Shown one piece after another: positions 37,110-43,385 of a stretch of DNA of 64,000 nucleotides. The DNA comes from an uncultured Prevotellaceae bacterium. GTDB lineage: Bacteria > Bacteroidota > Bacteroidia > Bacteroidales > Bacteroidaceae. Under the pieces are notes generated by a model. It worked only from the letters and a program-made list of their open reading frames with translations, did no database searches and was not told the DNA's origin. The translations under genes were made by a program, and so were the position numbers. The DNA is taken from assembly GCA_902784615.1 (NCBI GenBank), contig CACZVN010000008.1:55878-119877 (forward strand), in the 5' to 3' direction. Each line of letters begins with the position of its first letter. Within the stretch, counting starts at the first letter, position 1.

Positions 37110-37456
37110 CGGTCTAATCTCTTATCCATGAATTTGGCTGCCTTTGATGACTCACTCCTGAGGAGTTTTGGGAATTCCTGACGCTGATCGCTGGGCAGTA
37201 CGAAGATGAACCGGTCGTAGCCGTCGTCGCCGAACGAAACGGTGCCGTGAGGCAGTTTCAGTTCAGGCTTCTTCCGTTTCCGAGGTCTGCGCACGAAGTC
37301 GAAACAGCCGTTGCCAAGCATCTGTCCATAACCCCTGCCGTGAAAAGGCTGTACCTGTCCGCCACAAGGATTATCGGGCATCACCTGCACCAGATCGATA
37401 CCGCTCTCCGTCTTGCCGACGGTCATCAGCGCACTCAGTGTTACATCCTTACCCAT
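37106..37456 (-). CDS. Small basic protein of unknown function
   Basis: 116 residues, not recognised. No signal peptide or membrane segment. A Lys/Arg-rich stretch (VRRPRKRKKPELKL) around residue 60 suggests nucleic-acid contact. It lies between the OB-fold-like gene (4 bp gap) and the VirE-like gene (4 bp overlap), so it belongs to the same transcription unit and probably the same DNA-related function. Confidence 0.65.
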   Translation of the reverse strand: MGKDVTLSALMTVGKTESGIDLVQVMPDNPCGGQVQPFHGRGYGQMLGNGCFDFVRRPRKRKKPELKLPHGTVSFGDDGYDRFIFVLPSDQRQEFPKLLRSESSKAAKFMDKRLDR

Positions 37457-37460
37457 AATC

Positions 37461-37739
37461 TTACCCTTTCACTCTGACGATGTCGGTTGCCGTGATGTCC
37501 TGATAGAGGTTGCCCTCGCGCTCGTTCACGCGGAAACGCAGAGCCACAGCGACCACCTCTCCCTTCTGATAGCGTGTCTGGGCGAGGTTGCCCAATACGG
37601 CACAGTTGAACTCGTCGGCATAGTCGCTCCCGATCTCCTTCAGGCGAAGGTAGCACTTTTGGATGGTGTCACCGCTCTTCGTCGGGACGGAAACTGCCTC
37701 CGTCTGGCTTACTACTCTGCAAATTCTCTTACTCATCAT
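37461..37739 (-). CDS. OB-fold-like small protein, possibly single-strand DNA-binding
   Basis: 92 residues. The pattern of five strands with KSGDTIQKCYLRLKEIG, FNCAVLGNLAQ, KGEVVAVALRFRVNE and QDITATDIVRVKG fits an SSB/DUF3127-like OB fold. Assignment is by eye. It starts 27 bp after the lysozyme gene and is followed by the basic protein and the VirE-like protein, a set that looks like phage-type replication functions. Two ATG codons in tandem start the gene. Confidence 0.6.
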   Translation of the reverse strand: MMSKRICRVVSQTEAVSVPTKSGDTIQKCYLRLKEIGSDYADEFNCAVLGNLAQTRYQKGEVVAVALRFRVNEREGNLYQDITATDIVRVKG

Positions 37740-37766
37740 CTGAAAATAACTCTAATATGTTATCTC

Positions 37767-38192
37767 CTATTCAAAAAATCTCTTCGCTTCCCACTCTCGG
37801 CGCTTCTCCAATCCGCTGAGTTTCTTGCCACCAGCATACACCCAGCGCTTGAACTCTCGCGTGATGGCGTGCTTGCTGCCACCTGCGCGAACCACTTTCA
37901 AGAGTGTTGAAGAATACAACCTGCCAATGCCCAGATTATAGGCAAATGATACCAGCGCGTCGAACTGCCCCTCGGTCTTGGCGACATTCAGGTCGTTGAC
38001 TGCCTGTTCTGCCTCTCTGATGTCCTGTAGCAGATACTCTTTCGCACAATACTCGGTGATGCGATCACCCATTCTTACTCCCTTCGTGTGCCCGTATCCG
38101 ATGGTCGGCACACCAGCTACGTCCAGATAGGCTTCCAACCGCAAGCCCTCGAACTCTTTCAGTTTCTCAATACAGATTTCACTTACTAACAT
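37767..38192 (-). CDS. Phage-type lysozyme (GH24 endolysin)
   Basis: 141 residues, the size of T4-type lysozymes. Catalytic region LKEFEGLRLEAYLDVAGVPTIGYGHTKGV with the Glu at EFEG, Asp/Thr positions in LDVAGVPTIGYGHT, and FDALVSFAYNLGIG. No signal peptide, as for holin-dependent endolysins. The ATG at 38192 is chosen because upstream frame codons run through the promoter and repeat region. First gene of the operon lysozyme, OB protein, basic protein, VirE-like protein; box TACCTTTG at 38223. Confidence 0.88.
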   Translation of the reverse strand: MLVSEICIEKLKEFEGLRLEAYLDVAGVPTIGYGHTKGVRMGDRITEYCAKEYLLQDIREAEQAVNDLNVAKTEGQFDALVSFAYNLGIGRLYSSTLLKVVRAGGSKHAITREFKRWVYAGGKKLSGLEKRREWEAKRFFE

Positions 38193-38222
38193 AGATAATG
38201 ATTGTTGTCTAAAAATCGCTGG

Positions 38223-38230
38223 CAAAGGTA
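38223..38230 (-). promoter_or_regulatory. -7 box of the lysozyme-VirE operon
   Basis: TACCTTTG on the minus strand, about 30 bp upstream of the lysozyme ATG. Confidence 0.6.
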
Positions 38231-38272
38231 AGAAATCAATCGATAGGTTTTTAGAAAAACAGTTGTTATCTT

Positions 38273-38360
38273 CCGACCGTTTCGGGGTCGGAAACGGTCG
38301 GGAGATCAACGTGGAAAGCCAGCCTGCAAAGGGTTTCCGTTAAAGGTCGGAAACGGTCGG
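38273..38360. repeat. Repeated GGTCGGAAACGGTCGG element
   Basis: 11-bp perfect inverted arms (38273-38283 and 38291-38301). The 16-mer GGTCGGAAACGGTCGG occurs at 38286-38301 and again at 38345-38360, the latter encoding the last residues of the TPR protein. Confidence 0.75.
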
Positions 38361-40028
38361 AAGAAATTCCTCTATATCGTCTGCATCCTGTGAGTATTCC
38401 TTCTTGGGCTTCGATAATCTGAGAGGCTCACCCTGTTTGGTAAAGCATTGTGAGGCCAGTTCGTACATCTTCGCAACGGTCAGCTGTTTTGTGTTCAGAA
38501 GATTAGCGTGCACTTTGCGGATCATCATCTGTGCTGTTTCAACGGTCTTCAGCCAGGCGATGGGCTTCAGCTGCAATGGTTGCTGGCTGGAGAATCCCAT
38601 GACATAAAGCCAGCATGCCAGTTCTGTGTCGTTGGCGATAAAGCCTTTGCTAACAAGATAGTCAAACCACTGTTTGCCCTCTTCCTCACTTCCGGTGAGT
38701 GGGAAGTGTGGACTCGCAGGGTGCAAGGCTTCTCCGATCACCACTCTCAGATTACGCTCCAGTTCCTCGATGCGGTGCTGATGGAGGCGGATCTGGTTTT
38801 CCATTTCCCGGAACTCACTGGGGACGGTTCTCTGTGAGTTTTTTGCCAGTTTCAACTCTGCCTGGACTTTGGCAAGCTCTGCCTTTTCCTTCTCATATTC
38901 GTATAGCAGTTTTTCGTATTCCAGTTGTTGCCTCTTTCTTTTCCACTGCAGATGCTTATAGATGCCGATGATGGTCATCTGGAGAATGACCGACACACTG
39001 ACCAGGATAATAATCATGCTTTTCTGCTGCTCAGACTTCTCAGTCGCCAGCCTCTCCTTAGCCTGAAAACGGGAGTAATTGTATAACCTCTGCATCTGCT
39101 GTATGTTCTCTTTATTCACGGCCTCCACTACAGGGATGGCCTCCAAGAACAACAGATCCGCATACTTCGCCACTGAATCCAGTTTATTCTTCTGGCGATA
39201 AAGCAGGAACATCCCCCTGTATCCTGCCTCCAGCTTCTGGGGGCTAAGTCCTGGCTTGATGAGCTTCCTAAAACAAACCTCTGCAGAATCCGTCTGGTTT
39301 GTCGCCAGATAATACTTCCCCTTGTTATAATAATACACGAGTTTGCGAGGCAGGATATCCCCATCCTTGAAGAATTCTTTTGAAGTCTCATAGCGCTCGA
39401 TGCACCGTCTGGCCTCAGCCGTATCCCCACGATCCACCAGCGGTTCGATGCAAGGACTCAATGTCTGTGCAGCCTCCTCTGTAAACCCGCATTGCTCATA
39501 CATCGTTGAGGCTCGCATCCGGAAAGAGATAATGGAGTCAGGCATGTTAAGCAATTGGTATGCTTCAGCACTTCTTTCAATGGCATTGATGTCGGCCTTG
39601 GTATTACCAGCCTTGATGGCACAGCGACGCTGAGCCTCCAACTCCTCCAGCATCTCGTAAGACAACTGCTGATATCTGAACAATTCCGACGACTGCGCGT
39701 GAATCTTCACCAACAATCCATAGTCGCAATCCACACTCGTCGTATCAGCTCTGTCTGCTGCCTCATGGAAAGCCTCAAGCGCATTCGGCGCCTCGCCCGC
39801 ATCACGGTAGGCACAACCTAAGAGATAATACGCGCGTACCTTATTATTATTAGAGCCATGACGATCCACATACTTCACGGCCATCAGAATCGAGTCAATC
39901 CCAGTGATCGAATCCCAATTCTGATTCTGCCTCTCTGCCCTGTCGAGCACCTGTGCATACTGGCCACCATCCGTACAACCCAGCACCATCCAGGCTGCAC
40001 TCACCAATAGAATAACACTCTTTCTCAT
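38340..40028 (-). CDS. TPR lipoprotein with membrane helix and coiled coil
   Basis: 562 residues. A type II signal peptide (MRKSVILLVSAAWMVLGC) fixes the start at 40028; upstream frame residues are leader DNA. Residues 25-325 are TPR-like helices (YLLGCAYRDAGEAPNALEAFHEAADRA, YYNKGKYYLATNQTDSAEVCF). A membrane helix follows (IIILVSVSVILQMTIIGIY, about 350), then a Lys/Glu coiled coil and a soluble C-terminal domain of about 130 residues. The layout resembles Bacteroidetes TPR-TM sensors, whose last part is a DNA-binding or signalling domain, but no helix-turn-helix is recognisable here. Long leader of about 220 nt behind a TATCTTTG box. Confidence 0.72.
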   Translation of the reverse strand: MRKSVILLVSAAWMVLGCTDGGQYAQVLDRAERQNQNWDSITGIDSILMAVKYVDRHGSNNNKVRAYYLLGCAYRDAGEAPNALEAFHEAADRADTTSVDCDYGLLVKIHAQSSELFRYQQLSYEMLEELEAQRRCAIKAGNTKADINAIERSAEAYQLLNMPDSIISFRMRASTMYEQCGFTEEAAQTLSPCIEPLVDRGDTAEARRCIERYETSKEFFKDGDILPRKLVYYYNKGKYYLATNQTDSAEVCFRKLIKPGLSPQKLEAGYRGMFLLYRQKNKLDSVAKYADLLFLEAIPVVEAVNKENIQQMQRLYNYSRFQAKERLATEKSEQQKSMIIILVSVSVILQMTIIGIYKHLQWKRKRQQLEYEKLLYEYEKEKAELAKVQAELKLAKNSQRTVPSEFREMENQIRLHQHRIEELERNLRVVIGEALHPASPHFPLTGSEEEGKQWFDYLVSKGFIANDTELACWLYVMGFSSQQPLQLKPIAWLKTVETAQMMIRKVHANLLNTKQLTVAKMYELASQCFTKQGEPLRLSKPKKEYSQDADDIEEFLPTVSDL

Positions 40029-40255
40029 ATCGTTTTCGTCATTATAAATCTCCAAAAAGCAGAGGAGAAGCAACCACGATAAAACAACAAGGTCCCACGG
40101 ATAACCACATCCGTTTCCTCCAAACTGTCGAATACCGCCATTGCCTACACCTCTGCGGTGCAAGCAGGCAGCTTTCGTCTTGGAGATTCTTTTGTTGTGG
40201 TTATTTTGGGACCTACCGAAAACGCTAGCTCTGTTTATTCCATTAAATTTGTCTG
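40029..40255 (-). promoter_or_regulatory. Long structured leader of the TPR gene
   Basis: About 220 nt between the box at 40256 and the ATG. It holds a 9-bp inverted repeat (40047-40055 with 40180-40188) and a 7-bp one (40091-40097 with 40207-40213) that cannot form as one nested stem, so alternative folds are possible. The open frame across it carries no recognisable protein. Confidence 0.4.
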
Positions 40256-40263
40256 CAAAGATA
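40256..40263 (-). promoter_or_regulatory. -7 box of the TPR gene
   Basis: TATCTTTG on the minus strand. Confidence 0.55.
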
Positions 40264-40326
40264 ACCCATTTTTACCAATCGCGCAAGTTTTCCTCCAAAT
40301 TATTTGGAACTTTCAAAAAAAGACTA

Positions 40327-40334
40327 TACCTTTG
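40327..40334 (+). promoter_or_regulatory. -7 box of the Abi gene
   Basis: TACCTTTG with TTTG at 40303-40306, a 20-bp spacer: close to the full Bacteroidetes consensus. Confidence 0.65.
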
Positions 40335-40372
40335 CAGTGGAAATAAATTTTGATAACCCAAATCAAAACTAT

Positions 40373-41062
40373 ATGAAATATACAGAATTTGAAACTATCA
40401 TCTCACCCGATCGCATGCGCAAATACATATTGGCATGCAATAATGACAGTAAACGAGCTATGACGCTTTATAGGTATAATCTGAAACTGTCTCAGGAGAT
40501 GTTCACAATGATTAGTTGTTTTGAGGTTGCCCTTCGAAATAAGATCGATAAGGAAATGAAGTTGCATTTCGGGAATGATTGGCTTCGAGATCTGGTGCTC
40601 CCTGGAGGTGCATTTTATGGTAATCCACGTGTAGATAAGACTTATAAGATCATTAGGAAGGCCTATGATGGCCTTGTTCGAGATGGAAATTATTCTCATT
40701 CGAAATTATTATCTGAAATGGAGTTTGGAGTATGGAAGTACATGTTCAACAATTTGCATTATGGTTTATGCGGAAGACATCTACTTGGCATATTCCCCAA
40801 TAAACCAAAATCCCAAAAGGCCTTTCGTGTAGATAATTCCCGGATTTTTCTTGAGTTAGATTATATCAATAACATCCGCAACCGTATTGCCCATCATGAG
40901 CCAATCTGCTTTGGTCGTCCTATATGCGTTGATACGACCTATACCATCAAGAATTATGCAAGAATGATGACACTCTTTCATTGGATGGGTATCGATGCTA
41001 ATAGTTTCCTCTATGGTCTTGATCATGTAGGTACGGAATGTGGAAAGATCATGTGTGTATGA
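40373..41062 (+). CDS. Abi family (AbiD/F-like) HEPN protein
   Basis: 229 residues, all-helical. The C-terminal part has the HEPN RNase motif Rx4H in NIRNRIAHHEPI, which in Abi_2 proteins is the catalytic site. The N-terminal half (SPDRMRKYILACN, SCFEVALRNKIDKEM, FGNDWL) has the typical Abi_2 layout. Abi_2 proteins cause abortive infection after phage entry, often by RNA cleavage. The ATG at 40373 follows the TACCTTTG box. Single gene, more A+T-rich than the VirE region; probably acquired defence cargo. No antitoxin-like partner is adjacent. Confidence 0.82.
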   Translation: MKYTEFETIISPDRMRKYILACNNDSKRAMTLYRYNLKLSQEMFTMISCFEVALRNKIDKEMKLHFGNDWLRDLVLPGGAFYGNPRVDKTYKIIRKAYDGLVRDGNYSHSKLLSEMEFGVWKYMFNNLHYGLCGRHLLGIFPNKPKSQKAFRVDNSRIFLELDYINNIRNRIAHHEPICFGRPICVDTTYTIKNYARMMTLFHWMGIDANSFLYGLDHVGTECGKIMCV

Positions 41063-41124
41063 GAGAATTTGGGGGATTATAGAAAAAATATGCTTAAATA
41101 CTTGCATATCTCAAATTTTATTTC

Positions 41125-41132
41125 TATCTTTG
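41125..41132 (+). promoter_or_regulatory. Orphan promoter of a possible small RNA
   Basis: TATCTTTG with TTG at 41102-41104, a 20-bp spacer. No reading frame follows. Confidence 0.5.
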
Positions 41133-41136
41133 CACC

Positions 41137-41188
41137 GTTCATTCCTGGTAGTCCCTGAAGTAATTCAAACTATCAGGTGTTTTTTTGT
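41137..41188 (+). ncRNA. Possible small RNA of about 50 nt
   Basis: Downstream of the orphan promoter lies a stem CTGGTAG (41143-41149) with CTATCAG (41170-41176), followed by GTG and seven T residues ending about 41187, which reads as a rho-independent end. A short transcript is predicted; its existence is inference. Confidence 0.35.
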
Positions 41189-41190
41189 AG

Positions 41191-41364
41191 TGGTACAGTT
41201 ATGTCAGATGGCAGTTAATTATACGCGCAAGTATGTCGCCATGTTAAAAAATGCATATTTATATATTATTATATATATAATATATATATTATATATATAA
41301 TAAATTCAATTTTGCTGCAGGCGTTGGGCTCAAAACCTAACTGCCATCTGACATAACTGTACCA
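41191..41364. mobile_element. 174-bp element with 27-bp perfect inverted ends (MITE-like)
   Basis: Bases 41191-41217 are the exact reverse complement of 41338-41364. The 120-bp interior has no gene and contains a strongly palindromic TA-rich core (about 41253-41303). No target-site duplication is obvious. It lies between the convergent Abi and DUF4248 genes. Alternatives are an invertible segment or a long hairpin. Confidence 0.6.
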
Positions 41365-41395
41365 TCTGAAATGAAAATAAGTAACCCTTATTCAA

Positions 41396-41457
41396 AATTT
41401 CGAGGCTCTATTCCAAATAAAGAGTGGCCCTTTTCGCGCGAAAAGAGCCACGAAATT
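41396..41457. repeat. Palindromic repeat, copy B
   Basis: Arms AATTTCGAGGCTC (41396-41408) and GAGCCACGAAATT (41445-41457), one mismatch, with an inner stem (41424-41451) centred on TTCGCGCGAA. Related to copy A at 18478. Confidence 0.7.
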
Positions 41458-41477
41458 TTCAAAGTTTACCCCTGTTC

Positions 41478-41678
41478 TCAGGGCTCGCCAAGTTCTGAGA
41501 AGATCAGCGAGACTTCCGCCGGCGTGAACGATCGGCGGCGGGAGTTGTAGAAATGGGTAAGTCGCGGATTGATGAGCAGCCAGGAACGGAGTTTGTGCCA
41601 GGCGGCTTCGGGCGTCATCTGGGGGAAGTAGTGAGTGGCCAGCTCGGTACGGCCGTAGGACTTGATTGTTTTTTCCAT
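41478..41678 (-). CDS. DUF4248 protein
   Basis: 66 residues. It matches the DUF4248 pattern by YGRTELATHYFPQMTPEAAWHKLRSWL and the C-terminal FTPAEVSLIFSELGEP. It probably has a small helix-turn-helix-like fold. In Bacteroidales it is regularly divergent from an HU-like gene and smalltalk, as here. Function unknown; a repressor of that pair is a reasonable guess. TACCTTTG box at 41715 on this strand. Confidence 0.85.
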   Translation of the reverse strand: MEKTIKSYGRTELATHYFPQMTPEAAWHKLRSWLLINPRLTHFYNSRRRSFTPAEVSLIFSELGEP

Positions 41679-41714
41679 TTTGAGTCATTAGCTCGCAAGT
41701 GAACTAATCTTCTG

Positions 41715-41722
41715 CAAAGGTA
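41715..41722 (-). promoter_or_regulatory. -7 box of the DUF4248 gene
   Basis: TACCTTTG on the minus strand, about 36 bp upstream of the ATG. Confidence 0.6.
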
Positions 41723-41756
41723 CGAAAAATAATCGGCAATAACGAATGAAAAAAGT

Positions 41757-41788
41757 TTATAATGTATCGTAACGTATAAACATTATAA
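41757..41788. promoter_or_regulatory. Inverted-repeat operator candidate
   Basis: TTATAATGT (41757-41765) and ACATTATAA (41780-41788) form 9-bp perfect arms between the divergent DUF4248 and HU-like promoters. Confidence 0.45.
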
Positions 41789-41797
41789 TTAATTATG

Positions 41798-41805
41798 TAT
41801 CTTTG
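41798..41805 (+). promoter_or_regulatory. -7 box of the HU-like/smalltalk operon
   Basis: TATCTTTG, 79 bp upstream of the HU-like ATG. Confidence 0.6.
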
Positions 41806-41884
41806 CATTGTAATTCAGAAGCGCAGATGATTACAGAGAGAATTTACATTAAAAGTATTAACACCAAGACAAAAATTAAACACT

Positions 41885-42412
41885 ATGCTAGAACTTAACA
41901 TTTATCAGAACACCCGTGAAGATTCACCCACCCTGGGTAAGTATTACGCCCGTGTAGAGTACAAGCAGACCCTCGGCATCGACGAGATGGCCAAGCACAT
42001 GGCCGAACATAACACCCCGTTCTCCGTGGGCACGATCGCTGGCATCCTGAAGGACTTCGTGCGCTGTACCCGTGAGCAGTGTCTCAACGGTAACACCGTG
42101 AAGATCGACGACCTCGCCATCTTCAAGTGCAGCATCGAGGCCAACGGCCTGACGCTGGAAGAGGACTACAAGATCAACTGTGGTCTGGGCGGCATCCCCA
42201 AGAACGGACCCGATGGTACTGGAGCCCCTGACTTCACGAAGCAGGCCCAGTATGCCGTGAAGAGCGCGAAGCTGCTCGCACAGGCCACGGGCGAGTTCAC
42301 CAAGAAGGAGCTGAACAGCGACTCCAACTTCCGTTGGACGAAGGCCGCTTCGGAGAAGATCGACTCGATCGTCAGCCCTGCTCCCAGTAACGGCGGCAAC
42401 GGTGGTGACTAA
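41885..42412 (+). CDS. HU-like DNA-binding domain protein with C-terminal extension
   Basis: 175 residues. The first 125 resemble the HU-like fold of accessory Bacteroidales proteins (KYYARVEYKQTLGIDEMAKHMAEHN, SVGTIAGILKDFVRCTREQCLNGNTVKIDDLAIFKCSIE). The C-terminal 50 residues are low in structure and end in a Gly/Asn tail (SPAPSNGGNGGD). DNA binding is inferred from the fold. Codon use is strongly G/C at third positions, unlike the A+T-rich operon that follows. Upstream of smalltalk by 17 bp. Confidence 0.82.
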   Translation: MLELNIYQNTREDSPTLGKYYARVEYKQTLGIDEMAKHMAEHNTPFSVGTIAGILKDFVRCTREQCLNGNTVKIDDLAIFKCSIEANGLTLEEDYKINCGLGGIPKNGPDGTGAPDFTKQAQYAVKSAKLLAQATGEFTKKELNSDSNFRWTKAASEKIDSIVSPAPSNGGNGGD

Positions 42413-42415
42413 TCG

Positions 42416-42426
42416 AAAGGAGGTGA
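42416..42426 (+). promoter_or_regulatory. Full-length Shine-Dalgarno sequence of smalltalk
   Basis: AAAGGAGGTGA, full complementarity to the 16S 3' end, 3 bp before the ATG. Such sites are rare in this phylum and in this window. Confidence 0.7.
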
Positions 42427-42429
42427 ACG

Positions 42430-42543
42430 ATGAAGAAACGAATGATTGAGATTACGGTGAAGGTCATAGTAGCCGCGCTCACAGCCTTCCTAACGGCCAT
42501 CACGACCACGAGCTGCATGGGATTCGGCCCCATCACTCTCTAA
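42430..42543 (+). CDS. Smalltalk family small lipoprotein
   Basis: 37 residues: basic N-terminus, one hydrophobic helix (ITVKVIVAALTAFLTAI) and a lipobox-like TTTSC at residues 25-29, followed by only eight residues. This matches the smalltalk family, tiny proteins annotated beside DUF4248 and HU-like genes in Bacteroidales; the function is unknown. It is preceded by a full Shine-Dalgarno sequence and closed by the terminator at 42550. Confidence 0.85.
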   Translation: MKKRMIEITVKVIVAALTAFLTAITTTSCMGFGPITL

Positions 42544-42549
42544 ACAAAT

Positions 42550-42582
42550 CCCCGCCAAAGTTATTTCTTTGACGGGGGTTTT
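42550..42582 (+). terminator. Terminator after smalltalk
   Basis: Arms CCCCGCCAAAG and CTTTGACGGGG followed by GTTTT. Confidence 0.85.
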
Positions 42583-42654
42583 GTATTTGTTTCTCTTTTT
42601 TCATTATTGCCTCATTTTTTTATGCTAAAATTTTTTATTTATAAAAAATAATCG

Positions 42655-42662
42655 TATCTTTG
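42655..42662 (+). promoter_or_regulatory. -7 box of the PEGA operon
   Basis: TATCTTTG, 35 bp upstream of the first gene; it marks the switch to A+T-rich DNA. Confidence 0.65.
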
Positions 42663-42697
42663 CCAGCAGTAACAGAAACAATCAAACCAATTCGAAT

Positions 42698-43384
42698 ATG
42701 AAAAAGTCTATTTTACTTTTAGCAATGGCATTAGTTGTCTCCATTGTGTCATTAGCCCAGAATGACGTTTTGAACAAAGCTCTTCAGAAGGAGTATAAGA
42801 CAAAGATGAAGGAATTTAAGAAGGGGGGATGGGAAATCTTCGGTAGTTCCAGAAGTCTGGATGTAGCATTACTAAATCACTATGACAAGCTGAATAAGGG
42901 TGGTGATGGCGTCTATGAAATTGTTGGAATAGCCAGTGCTTTCAAATCAAAGAACATTGGCCGTCAGATCGCTATGAATAATGCCTGTGTTATATATTCT
43001 TCTCAGGCCGGATCACTAATCAAAGGTCGTGTTGTAAGTGATATGGGCGCAGACGCTGATAACCTGACTGTAGAATTTGATCATTTCTATGCAGCCTACG
43101 AAAGAGCAGTAGAGAAAGAAATTAGGGGCGAAATCAAGGAAAGCTTCAGTGTTATAAGGCAAAATAAAGATGGTTCCTATGAAATGCAGTCGTTCTTTAT
43201 ATTTGATGAGGATGGAGCCCTGAATGCCAGAATGAGGGCTTTTGAAAATGCAGCCAAGGAATCAATAGCAGCTCAGAAATATGCTGATATCATTTCAAAA
43301 TACATTAACGAAAGGGTTGATCCTTCTGAGCCTCCTATGGAAGCTTCACAAGCCCCTGACGCTATTTTAACTAAAGACATGTAA
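42698..43384 (+). CDS. Secreted LPP20-like protein, first gene of the PEGA operon
   Basis: 228 residues with a signal peptide (MKKSILLLAMALVVSIVSLA, then QNDVL). The body resembles LPP20-type domains in which repeated small alpha/beta units follow the start (WEIFGSSRSLDVALLNHY, VYEIVGIASAFKSKNIGRQIAMNNACV). The match is structural guesswork. The C-terminal 20 residues are low complexity (EPPMEASQAPDA). It is periplasmic without a lipobox and is followed after 1 bp by the next gene, so it is co-transcribed with eight more genes. Confidence 0.6.
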   Translation: MKKSILLLAMALVVSIVSLAQNDVLNKALQKEYKTKMKEFKKGGWEIFGSSRSLDVALLNHYDKLNKGGDGVYEIVGIASAFKSKNIGRQIAMNNACVIYSSQAGSLIKGRVVSDMGADADNLTVEFDHFYAAYERAVEKEIRGEIKESFSVIRQNKDGSYEMQSFFIFDEDGALNARMRAFENAAKESIAAQKYADIISKYINERVDPSEPPMEASQAPDAILTKDM

Positions 43385-43385
43385 A

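Noticed and set aside
41253-41303. TA-rich palindromic tract as a replication origin or promoter
   Set aside because: There are no DnaA boxes or replication genes nearby and no TAnnTTTG box; it is better explained as the core of the inverted-repeat element.
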